DNA of 11,117 bases, taken from Acidimicrobiia bacterium UBA6912. GTDB taxonomy: Bacteria; Actinomycetota; Acidimicrobiia; Spongiisociales; UBA5794. The notes beneath the pieces were generated by a model. That model did not search any database. It was not told the origin of the DNA and worked only from the letters and a program-made list of their open reading frames with translations. The stretch's first letter is position 1. Every line of letters starts with the position of its first letter. The translations under genes and the position numbers were made by a program. This document shows, piece by piece, positions 5,260 to 11,117 of the stretch. The stretch lies in assembly GCA_002450985.1 (NCBI GenBank), contig DKBA01000087.1, positions 1 through 11,117 on the forward strand, read 5' to 3'.

Positions 5260-7291
5260 CGGTGGCCCGGGACGCGGCGTCGTCGACGGGGGCGGCCTCG
5301 GCGACGGGCGCAGGCTCGACAACGAACGCCAGCTCCACCCGCGCCTCGCCCGTGCCGAACGCCGTGATCGTGTCGCCCTCCTCGAGCAGCGTCTCGCCGC
5401 GGGGGATGAGCACTGAGCTGCCCCGCCGGATCGACACGAGCGTCGCCCCCTCCGGCCACTTCAGCTCGCGCACGCGACGGCCGCCGGCGGCGGACAGCGG
5501 CGGGATCGGGATCTCGAAGAATCCGGCGCCCGGCTGGGTGCGCTGCTTGAGCCGTTCCCGATAGAGGCTGCGGTCCGTGGTGGCGCCGAGCGCGAGGTGG
5601 TACGCCTTGACGACGCTCTCCCGCCGGAACATCCCGATGTAGGTGCCGGGCGACTCGTCGGAGACGACGGGAAGCCGCCCGACGCCGAGCGCCGCCATCC
5701 TGGCGAGCGCGGTCGAGACGGGGAGCGCAGGCGACACCGTGATCGGGTTGGCGGTCATCGCATCCTGCACCGGCATCGCAGGATCCGCCCGCACCGGGCC
5801 GGCGAGATCCGTCAGCGTGACGATGCCGCGCAGCTTGCCTTCCAGCGTCACGGGGAGGCCGTGGTGGCGCAGCCGGTCGAGCTCGGCCGCCGCCTCGGCC
5901 ACCGTCATCGTCGGGGTGAGCACGGCATCCGGCGGGGTCATCACCTGCCCAACCGTCACCGTGTCGAGGAGGTCGATGTCCTCGGTCGTGGTGAGATGGA
6001 TGCCACGCCTGCGCAGGGGGAGGGTATAGATGCTGTCGGGGTGGAAACGGTCACCCAGGAACGTGGCGAGGGCGGCGGCGAGCATCAGGGGGAGCACGAG
6101 GTTGTAGTCCCCGGTGATCTCGAAGACGATGAGCACGGCCGTGAGCGGGGCACGGGCCGTGGCGGCGAAGGTGGCCGCCATACCCACGACGGCGAACGCG
6201 CCAGGGTTGAGGGCCGACAACGTCCACACGGGCTCGAGCACGAGGGCGAGGGCGGCCCCGATGCTCCCGCCGACGACGAGGCTCGGCATCATCGTGCCCC
6301 CGGAGCCGCCGCCCGCCCAGGTCAAGAGCGAGCTGAGCACCTTGAGCAGGGCGAGGACCACGAGCGCCAGCCACAGGGCCCCGGAGTCCGGGCCGAGGCG
6401 CAAGACCTGGTTGAGGAAGTCCTGTCCGGTGCCGAACAGCTCCGGCTCGAACACGATGAGGCCGCCGACACCGAGCCCGACGGCGAGCGGACGCACCCAT
6501 CCCGGCCACGTCTCGGGGATCACGGCCAGGTTCTCGGCGGAGCGCAGGAAGAGCAGCCCGGCGCCGAACGCCACCAGCCCGAGAAGGGCGTAGAGCAGCA
6601 ACTCGGCGGGGTGGCCGACGACGTGGGACGGGGACGACAGCAGACGCTCGGCGCCGATCAGCTCGCGGGTGGTCACCGCGGCGGCGACGGAGGCGACGAC
6701 AACGGCGTTGAGGTGGCGGATGGCGAAGCCGCCGATGATCACCTCCATCGCAAAGAGCATCCCGGCGATGGGGGCGTTGAAGGAGGCGCCGATCCCCGCC
6801 CCGGCGCCGGCGGCGACGAGACCCCTGATCTGGTCCTCGCCGAAGCGGGTGTAGCGGGCGAACGACGAACCGATCGTCGCCCCGATCTGCACCACGGGCC
6901 CCTCTCGCCCGGCCGATCCACCCGAGCCGAGGGTGGCGGCCGTGGCGGCGATCTTGGCGCCGAGCGTCCGGGTGGGGAGGTAGCCGCCGCGCACCGAGAT
7001 GCCCACCATGGTGGCATCGACGCCGCCGCCTTCTATGCCAGGCCCGAAACGCCGGTTGATGCCCCACGAGATCAGCAGACCGATCGGCACCGTGATGAGG
7101 ACGGCCCAGATCCCAAGAGAGAGGTCCTCGCGCAGGAGGTTGACGATCCAGGTGACGGCGCCGATGAGCCAGACGAGCACCGATGCGCCGAGGCCGACGA
7201 GCACCCCGACCACCAGGGACGCCGCGATGAAGGCCGTCGCTCCCCGCGACTCGACGGCTCGAATGAGCACCCGGCGGATCGACGACCACAT
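5249..7291 (-). CDS. ClC-family chloride channel/transporter with two CBS and a TrkA-C (RCK_C) domain
   Basis: A 680-residue integral membrane protein of the ClC family. Residues about 18-425 form the transmembrane core. It has GGGVD (88-92) where ClC-ec1 has GSGIP, SAGREGPVVQIG with gating glutamate E130 (ClC-ec1 E148), FNAPIAGMLFAMEV (171-184), GGSGGTMMPSL (327-337), and a Tyr in SIYTL (Y421, probable Y445 equivalent). The internal proton glutamate (E203 in ClC-ec1) is Val184, as in ClC channels. The cytoplasmic tail holds two CBS domains (about 447-560, starting VGQVMTP) and a TrkA-C-like domain (about 585-655, with GATLVSIRRG and LLEEGDTITAFG), then an Ala/Glu/Pro-rich end. CBS domains usually bind adenine nucleotides. 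I chose ATG 7291, seven bases after a TAACTT box. A TTG at 7363 would extend the frame, but it adds a low-complexity stretch and has an abutting GGAGG. It stands alone, convergent with the PLP unit and divergent from xseA. Confidence 0.93.
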   Translation of the reverse strand: MWSSIRRVLIRAVESRGATAFIAASLVVGVLVGLGASVLVWLIGAVTWIVNLLREDLSLGIWAVLITVPIGLLISWGINRRFGPGIEGGGVDATMVGISVRGGYLPTRTLGAKIAATAATLGSGGSAGREGPVVQIGATIGSSFARYTRFGEDQIRGLVAAGAGAGIGASFNAPIAGMLFAMEVIIGGFAIRHLNAVVVASVAAAVTTRELIGAERLLSSPSHVVGHPAELLLYALLGLVAFGAGLLFLRSAENLAVIPETWPGWVRPLAVGLGVGGLIVFEPELFGTGQDFLNQVLRLGPDSGALWLALVVLALLKVLSSLLTWAGGGSGGTMMPSLVVGGSIGAALALVLEPVWTLSALNPGAFAVVGMAATFAATARAPLTAVLIVFEITGDYNLVLPLMLAAALATFLGDRFHPDSIYTLPLRRRGIHLTTTEDIDLLDTVTVGQVMTPPDAVLTPTMTVAEAAAELDRLRHHGLPVTLEGKLRGIVTLTDLAGPVRADPAMPVQDAMTANPITVSPALPVSTALARMAALGVGRLPVVSDESPGTYIGMFRRESVVKAYHLALGATTDRSLYRERLKQRTQPGAGFFEIPIPPLSAAGGRRVRELKWPEGATLVSIRRGSSVLIPRGETLLEEGDTITAFGTGEARVELAFVVEPAPVAEAAPVDDAASRATEEP

Positions 7292-7298
7292 GGCCGTG

Positions 7299-7304
7299 AA
7301 GTTA
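7299..7304 (-). promoter_or_regulatory. Leaderless-type -10 box of the ClC gene
   Basis: The minus strand reads TAACTT (TANNNT) followed by exactly seven bases and the ATG at 7291. There is no Shine-Dalgarno sequence in those bases. This spacing puts the transcription start at or next to the A of ATG, so the mRNA is predicted to be leaderless. Confidence 0.55.
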
Positions 7305-7324
7305 GCGCCGGTGGGCGGGTGGCC

Positions 7325-7340
7325 CGCACCCGATGGTGCG
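7325..7340. repeat. Inverted repeat 1 in the ClC-xseA intergenic region
   Basis: CGCACC (7325-7330) and GGTGCG (7335-7340) form a perfect six-base-pair stem with a CGAT loop. It lies about 20 bases upstream of the ClC -10 box, so it could be an operator or part of a structured RNA. Neither is proven. Confidence 0.45.
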
Positions 7341-7393
7341 ACCGAGGGAGAGAGACCCAGCAACCTCCAGCCCAGATCTCCCTCCCTGCGGTC
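7340..7393. repeat. Long imperfect inverted repeat 2 in the ClC-xseA intergenic region
   Basis: Bases 7340-7350 (GACCGAGGGAG) pair with 7382-7393 (CTCCCTGCGGTC) as 11 pairs with one bulged G. A register-shifted alternative pairs GAGGGAGA (7344-7351) with TCTCCCTC (7377-7384), so two exclusive stems are possible. The loop contains a purine-rich part and CCCAGCAACCTCC. Both strands could fold. I compared it by eye with glycine and SAM riboswitch consensus and found no full match. Confidence 0.45.
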
Positions 7394-7399
7394 ATCTCG

Positions 7400-7426
7400 G
7401 GCCGTCCGGGGAATGGATGGACGGCC
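7400..7426. repeat. Inverted repeat 3 in the ClC-xseA intergenic region
   Basis: GGCCGTCC (7400-7407) and GGACGGCC (7419-7426) form a perfect eight-base-pair stem with an 11-base loop. There is no T-run after it on either strand, so it is not a standard intrinsic terminator. Confidence 0.5.
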
Positions 7427-7473
7427 GCAGATGTCAGCGGGGATGTGGGTGCCCGTCGATTCCTTCCACAGTC

Positions 7474-7508
7474 GTGCCCGAGGTGGCTACACCTCTCCGC
7501 ATGGGCAC
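7474..7508. repeat. Nested inverted repeats 4 in the ClC-xseA intergenic region
   Basis: An inner perfect hairpin, GAGGTG (7480-7485), loop GCTA, CACCTC (7490-7495), sits inside an outer stem, GTGCCC (7474-7479) with GGGCAC (7503-7508), with seven unpaired bases on the 3' side. It lies about 50 bases upstream of the xseA -10 box. Confidence 0.45.
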
Positions 7509-7558
7509 ACCACCAGCCTACCGGACCCGGGCCGTGACGGGGCAGCGCGTGGCGACGC

Positions 7559-7564
7559 TAGCTT
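7559..7564 (+). promoter_or_regulatory. Leaderless-type -10 box of the xseAB unit
   Basis: TAGCTT (TANNNT) is followed by exactly seven bases and the GTG at 7572. No Shine-Dalgarno sequence is present. A -35-like GTGACG lies at 7534-7539 with a somewhat long 19-base spacer. The transcript is predicted to begin at or near the G of GTG. Confidence 0.55.
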
Positions 7565-7571
7565 CGCACTC

Positions 7572-8963
7572 GTGGAGGCCACGTACACCGTCGCCGAGCT
7601 GAACCAGGCCATCGGGCGGGTCGTGGCGCGGGCGTTTCCCGACGAGGTGTGGGTCGAGGGCGAGATTCGCGATCTCGCTCGCTCCCGCAACGGACACGTC
7701 TACTTCACGCTGGTCGACGCGGGCCCGGCCGAGCCGGGACAACCGCCGGCCGTTCTCCGGGTGGCGCTGTTCGCCGCCGACAGAGCGGCCGTGAACCGCG
7801 TGCTGATGCGCACCGGGGCGATGCGGATGACCGACGGCGTGCACGTCCGGATCCGCGGGCGCGTCGTGCACTATGCCGGGCGGGGAACCGTGCAGCTGCG
7901 GATGACGTGGATCGACACCGACTACACGATGGGCAAGCTCGCCGCCGAGCGGCTCGCTCTCCTCCGCCGGCTCGAAGCCGAGGGCCTGCTCGACCGGAAC
8001 GCGGCCCGCGAGCTTCCTCCGGTGCCGCTGCGCGTCGGTCTGGTCACGAGCGTGGGCAGCGCCGCCCACGCCGACTTCCTCACCGAGCTGGCGCACTCGG
8101 GATACGCGTTTCGAGTGGCGGTCGCCGACGCCCGGACCCAAGGCCCGGAGGCGGCGGCGTCGCTGGTGCGCGGCCTCGGGGCGCTCGCCGCATTGGGATG
8201 CGACGTCGTGGCCCTCGTACGCGGCGGTGGAGCGCAGACGGATCTCGCCGCCTTCGACGCCGAGACGGTGGCGCGGGCCATCGCCGCCGCCCCCTTCCCC
8301 GTGTACACGGGCATCGGCCACGAGGTCGACACCACGGTGGCCGACAGCGTCGCCGCCCGCTCGCTCAAGACGCCGACGGCATGCGCCGGCGCAGTGGTCG
8401 AGGCGGTACGGGGGTTCGAGGGGCGGGTGGACGCCGCGGCGGTGGCGGTGGTGAGCGCGGCCATCGGGGGCGCCGAACGCGCTGCCATCGAACTCACGGC
8501 ACGGAGCGCTCGTCTGGTGACCGCCGCCCGTCTGCACGTCGTCCGCCATGAGCGCTCGGTGACGGCGGCAACGGCTGCGGTGCGGCGGAAGGCCCCTTCC
8601 GCCGCGGCGAGGGCTGCGGTGCAGATGCTGCGGATCGGGGTGCGGGCGGCGGGTGCCGCCCGATACGGCATCGCCACCGCAGAAGGGCACCTCGCCGAGA
8701 CCACCCGGCGTCTTCGGCGCGAGCCGGGAAGGCGCCTCGCCGTCGAGGAGCGGCGGCTCGGCGGGCTGGCGTCGATCCAGCGCGCCCACGAGCCTGGGCG
8801 CATGCTGGCGCGAGGATGGTCGCTCACCTATGCAGGCGAGACGCTCGTGCGCGGCCCCGAGGACGTGGCCGGCGGTGACCGGATCCGTACCATCACGGTC
8901 GGTGGCGTCATACGATCGGTCGTGGAGCGAGAGAACGGCGATGGAGATGACAGAGGCAAGTGA
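7572..8963 (+). CDS. xseA: Exodeoxyribonuclease VII large subunit
   Basis: A 463-residue catalytic subunit of exonuclease VII, which cuts single-stranded DNA from both ends into oligonucleotides, metal-independently in the E. coli enzyme, during repair and recombination. Residues about 5-105 form the OB-fold DNA-binding domain (YTVAELNQAIGRVV, VWVEGEIRDLARSRNGHVYFTL). The catalytic core contains RVGLVTSVGSAAHADFL, the glycine-rich RGGGAQTDLAAFD (217-229), and the signature GIGHEVDTTVADSVA followed by TPTACA (from G247). A long Ala/Arg-rich helical region (about 270-400) fits the coiled-coil segment that binds small subunits. A short beta region (RGWSLTYAGETL) ends it. Length is normal. The GTG start at 7572 gives a standard N-terminus and lies seven bases after a -10 box; the frame is open further upstream but without family similarity. 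It overlaps xseB by 23 bases. Confidence 0.95.
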   Translation: MEATYTVAELNQAIGRVVARAFPDEVWVEGEIRDLARSRNGHVYFTLVDAGPAEPGQPPAVLRVALFAADRAAVNRVLMRTGAMRMTDGVHVRIRGRVVHYAGRGTVQLRMTWIDTDYTMGKLAAERLALLRRLEAEGLLDRNAARELPPVPLRVGLVTSVGSAAHADFLTELAHSGYAFRVAVADARTQGPEAAASLVRGLGALAALGCDVVALVRGGGAQTDLAAFDAETVARAIAAAPFPVYTGIGHEVDTTVADSVAARSLKTPTACAGAVVEAVRGFEGRVDAAAVAVVSAAIGGAERAAIELTARSARLVTAARLHVVRHERSVTAATAAVRRKAPSAAARAAVQMLRIGVRAAGAARYGIATAEGHLAETTRRLRREPGRRLAVEERRLGGLASIQRAHEPGRMLARGWSLTYAGETLVRGPEDVAGGDRIRTITVGGVIRSVVERENGDGDDRGK

Positions 8964-9204
8964 CGAGATCGGCTACGCCGCGGCCATGCAGGAGCTGGAG
9001 GAGATCCTCGAGCAGATCGAGGCCGACGACGTCGACGTCGACCTGCTGTCGGCCCGGGTGTCCCGCGCCGCCGAGCTGATCCGCATGTGTCGCGAGCGTA
9101 TCCACGCAACCCGCATCGAAGTGGAAGAGATCGTCGCCGGCCTGGGCACCGCGGACTCCGCCGTCCTGGACGACGAGCCCGAGCCGGGAACAGGCAACGC
9201 ATGA
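8941..9204 (+). CDS. xseB: Exodeoxyribonuclease VII small subunit
   Basis: An 87-residue small subunit of exonuclease VII, several copies of which bind each large subunit along its helical arm. The family pattern is clear: YAAAMQELEEILEQIEADDVDVDLLSARVSRAAELIRMCRERI, a helical hairpin with the typical ELEEI and the RAAELIxxCRERI helix. The C-terminal tail is acidic (VLDDEPEPG). The start is ATG 8941, with a purine-rich GAGAGA 6 bases upstream; ATG 8947, two codons later, cannot be excluded. The first 23 bases overlap the end of xseA, and the stop overlaps the start of the nucleotidase gene (ATGA). The subunits are thus made by coupled translation, the usual arrangement for xseAB. Confidence 0.93.
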   Translation: MEMTEASDEIGYAAAMQELEEILEQIEADDVDVDLLSARVSRAAELIRMCRERIHATRIEVEEIVAGLGTADSAVLDDEPEPGTGNA

Positions 9205-10649
9205 CCGAGCACGCCGTGCGCGAGCGCGGCATCTTCGTCAACCGCACGCTCAACATGCGGTCGATCCGCGCCATCGGCTACGACATGGACTACACGCTCA
9301 TCCATTACAGGGTCGACGAGTGGGAGCGTCTCGCCTACGAGCACGCCCGCCGCAACCTCGCCGCTCGAGGATGGCCGGTCGAGGACCTCGTGTTCGACCC
9401 CACCCAGGTCATCCGCGGGCTCGCCCTCGATCTCCAGGAGGGCAACCTGCTCAAGGCGACGCGGTTCGGCTACGTCATCCGCGCCGCCCACGGCACGCGC
9501 ATGCTCGGGTACGAGCAGCTACGTGACGACTACGCCGACACCTTCGTCGACCTGGCCGAGCCCCGATTCGTCTTCCTCAACACACTGTTCTCGCTCTCCG
9601 AGGCGGCGCTGTTCGGGCAGCTCGTCGACCTGCTCGATGCCGGCGAGCTGCCTGGGGCCCTCGGCTACGCCGCTCTGTACCGCACCGTGCGCGACGCGCT
9701 CGACGAGGCGCACTCGATCGGTTCGCTCAAGGCCGAGATCGCCGCCGACCCCGATCGGTACGTCGAGTTGGACCCCGAGCTGGTGCCGACGCTCCTCGAC
9801 CAGCTCTACGCCGGGCGCCGCCTCATGCTCATCACGAACTCGGAGTGGGAGTACACCCAGCGGATGATGGCGTATGCCGTCGACCCCTTCTTGCCGGCCG
9901 GCATGAACTGGCGGGACGTGTTCGAGACGGTGATCGTCTCGGCGGTCAAGCCCGAGTTCTTCACCGCCCACAAGCCCCTGTACAAGGTGGAGGACGAGGT
10001 CGCCGGGTTGCTGCGGCCGCATGTCGGGGCGCTCGAGGCCGGCGGCGTGTTCTTCGGGGGCTGCGCCCGGCAGGTGGAGGACAGCATGACGCTCTCCGGC
10101 GACCAGATCCTGTACGTCGGCGACCATCTGTTCGGCGACGTCCACGTCTCCAAGTCGCAGCTCCGGTGGCGGACCGCGCTCATCCTGCGGGAGATGGAGA
10201 GCGAGGTGCGGGCCCAGCGCGAGTTCGCCGGAGACGAGCGGCGACTGCGGGAGCTGATGGAGCACAAGGTCGTGCTGGAGACCCGAATGGCGGCGGCGCG
10301 GCTCGACGAGCAGAGGGTGCGGGTCGGGTATGCCGAGCCGCTCGGCCGGGGAGCGGAGGCGTCGCCCGACGAGCTGCGGGCTCAGATCGCCGCCATCGAC
10401 GAGGAGATCACCCCGCTCGCCGTGGAGGCCGGCAGCCTGCGCAACGAACGCTGGGGTCCACTGATGCGCGCCGGGATCGACAAGAGCCTGTTCGCCCGCC
10501 AGGTGGAGCGCTACGCCGACGTCTACACCTCCCGGGTGTCGAACTTCTTGCGCGTCGGCCCGTTCGCGATGCTGCGAGCCGGCCGGCTCTCGCTTCCCCA
10601 CGACGAAGGTCGTATGGACACCGTGGACGAGGGCGCCGAATCGGCGTGA
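9201..10649 (+). CDS. HAD-IG family 5'-nucleotidase
   Basis: A 482-residue haloacid-dehalogenase-fold phosphatase of subfamily IG, the group that includes eukaryotic cytosolic purine 5'-nucleotidase NT5C2 and bacterial relatives. The four HAD motifs are visible: motif I GYDMDYTLIHY with nucleophile D28 and acid/base D30; motif II LMLITNSEWEY (T212); motif III lysine in SAVKPEFF (K250); and motif IV YVGDHLFGD with D308 and D313. A large cap lies between motifs I and II. A charged helical region (about 330-415, EMESEVRAQREF, EEITPLAVEAGSL) precedes a C-terminal segment, SLFARQVERYADVYTSRVSNFL, typical of the family. Expected reaction: dephosphorylation of nucleoside 5'-monophosphates, most likely IMP/GMP-type, in the cytoplasm. 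The ATG overlaps the xseB stop (ATGA), so it is coupled to exonuclease VII. Family call strong; substrate inferred. Confidence 0.9.
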   Translation: MTEHAVRERGIFVNRTLNMRSIRAIGYDMDYTLIHYRVDEWERLAYEHARRNLAARGWPVEDLVFDPTQVIRGLALDLQEGNLLKATRFGYVIRAAHGTRMLGYEQLRDDYADTFVDLAEPRFVFLNTLFSLSEAALFGQLVDLLDAGELPGALGYAALYRTVRDALDEAHSIGSLKAEIAADPDRYVELDPELVPTLLDQLYAGRRLMLITNSEWEYTQRMMAYAVDPFLPAGMNWRDVFETVIVSAVKPEFFTAHKPLYKVEDEVAGLLRPHVGALEAGGVFFGGCARQVEDSMTLSGDQILYVGDHLFGDVHVSKSQLRWRTALILREMESEVRAQREFAGDERRLRELMEHKVVLETRMAAARLDEQRVRVGYAEPLGRGAEASPDELRAQIAAIDEEITPLAVEAGSLRNERWGPLMRAGIDKSLFARQVERYADVYTSRVSNFLRVGPFAMLRAGRLSLPHDEGRMDTVDEGAESA

Positions 10650-10664
10650 GGTCTGTCGGCCGGG

Positions 10665-10670
10665 TACCCT
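10665..10670 (+). promoter_or_regulatory. Leaderless-type -10 box of the MoxR gene
   Basis: TACCCT (TANNNT) is followed by exactly seven bases and the GTG at 10678, the same geometry as for xseA and ClC. No Shine-Dalgarno site is present. The gene therefore probably begins its own transcript in the 28-base gap after the nucleotidase stop. No -35 is clear. Confidence 0.5.
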
Positions 10671-10677
10671 CTGCGCC

Positions 10678-11117
10678 GTGATCCCCCGCACGCTCGAGGA
10701 AGTCGAGGCGGCGCTCGCCGCTCAGCATTACGTCGCCGACCGCTCGCTGGTGGTGTCGATTCACCTCGCCCTCCAGCTCGGCCGTCCCTTGTTCCTCGAG
10801 GGCGAGGCGGGCGTTGGCAAGACCGAGGTCGCCAAGACGCTCGCCGCCATCCTCGGCGAGGATCTCATCCGGCTCCAGTGCTACGAGGGACTCGACGTCG
10901 CCCAGGCGCTGTACGAGTGGGACTACGCCAGGCAGATGCTGGCGATCCGGCTCATCGAGGCGCGGCACGACGGCAGCCACGCCGACGTCCACGACATCAT
11001 GTCGCGGGAGTACCTCGTGGCTCGACCCTTGCTCCAGGCGATCGAGCGCGGGGCCGCCGGCCAGCACACGGTGCTTCTCATCGACGAGCTCGACCGGGCC
11101 GACGAGGAGTTCGAGGC
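10678..11117 (+). CDS. MoxR-family AAA+ ATPase, CoxD-like (3' end missing)
   Basis: The first 146 residues of an AAA+ ATPase of the MoxR group; the gene runs off the window. I translated it directly from the GTG at 10678, which follows a TACCCT box by seven bases. It has an N-terminal helix (TLEEVEAALAAQHYVAD), Walker A GEAGVGKT (42-49), the segment RLQCYEGLDVAQALYEWDYA, which I associate with the MoxR branch containing CoxD of carbon monoxide dehydrogenase clusters, and Walker B LLIDELDRAD (133-142). Such ATPases act as chaperone-like remodellers in the cytoplasm, often with a von Willebrand factor A protein encoded next door, for cofactor insertion or complex assembly. No cox structural gene lies in the window, so I do not call it coxD. 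What follows beyond the edge would decide the role. Confidence 0.88.
   Translation, partial: MIPRTLEEVEAALAAQHYVADRSLVVSIHLALQLGRPLFLEGEAGVGKTEVAKTLAAILGEDLIRLQCYEGLDVAQALYEWDYARQMLAIRLIEARHDGSHADVHDIMSREYLVARPLLQAIERGAAGQHTVLLIDELDRADEEFE

Noticed and set aside
7340..7420. Glycine or SAM riboswitch, suggested by GGGAGAGAGACC and CCCAGCAACC
   Set aside because: The remaining conserved parts of the glycine aptamer (the CTCTCAGGCA-type segment) and of SAM-I (the GGCCCGATGAA segment) are missing, and neither flanking gene fits. Kept only as inverted repeats.
7292..7420. Fluoride riboswitch upstream of the ClC gene
   Set aside because: Fluoride switches often precede ClC-F genes, but the conserved GGxGATGG start and the matching 3' part are not found on the minus strand, the ClC is a chloride-type GREGP protein, and the gene looks leaderless.
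5597..7537. Very long plus-strand open frame (about 646 codons) antisense to the ClC gene
   Set aside because: It is rich in Arg, Gly, His, Asp and Glu with no recognisable motif, as expected for a shadow frame in high-GC DNA, while the opposite strand encodes an unmistakable ClC protein.
7500..7602. Small plus-strand reading frame starting at ATG 7500, preceded by TACACC
   Set aside because: Its TANNNC box is imperfect, and the frame runs out of phase into the start of xseA without recognisable sequence.
10634..10646. CGCCG-AAT-CGGCG hairpin at the end of the nucleotidase gene as a terminator
   Set aside because: Only five pairs, inside the last codons, and no T-run follows; could be chance in GC-rich sequence.
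1..11117. Mobile element, prophage, CRISPR or defence island
   Set aside because: No transposase, integrase, terminal repeats, direct repeat arrays, tRNA edges or composition shift could be seen; all genes are of ordinary chromosomal families.

Overview
The window is dense, very GC-rich bacterial chromosome: nine genes plus a tenth cut off at the right edge, mostly short gaps, ATGA/GTGA start-stop overlaps and GTG as well as ATG starts. Several transcription units seem to begin at, or within a few bases of, their first codon (a TANNNT box just before the start). High GC, leaderless-type promoters and the gene families point to an actinobacterium, perhaps an uncultured Acidimicrobiia-like lineage; that placement is an inference from style, not from a marker gene.

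Layout. (1) 3-350 (+): the C-terminal part of a MarR regulator, which ends in the same CTAG as the convergent next unit. (2) 2629-347 (-): a three-gene unit of mannose-1-phosphate guanylyltransferase with a degenerate cupin tail, a small membrane-anchored protein of unknown function, and a LOG-family Rossmann protein. (3) 2742-5239 (+): two PLP enzymes joined by an ATGA overlap, a HemL-like class III aminotransferase and a class V cysteine-desulfurase-like protein with no catalytic Cys. (4) 7291-5249 (-): a ClC anion transporter carrying two CBS domains and a TrkA-C/RCK_C domain. (5) 7292-7571: a divergent 280-bp intergenic region with four inverted repeats. (6) 7572-10649 (+): xseA, xseB and a HAD-IG 5'-nucleotidase, each overlapping the next. 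(7) 10678-end (+): the start of a MoxR-type AAA+ ATPase of the CoxD-like group.

How they work together. xseA and xseB encode the two subunits of exodeoxyribonuclease VII, and the overlapping nucleotidase could act on nucleotides further along the same salvage route. ManC makes GDP-mannose for glycans. The two PLP enzymes are translationally coupled and probably act on one pathway, whose substrate cannot be read from the sequence. I see no phage, transposon, CRISPR, tRNA or rRNA, and no clear defence system. The points most worth following up are the PLP pair, the leaderless promoter pattern, the structured 7.3-7.5 kb intergenic region and the channel-like ClC signature.
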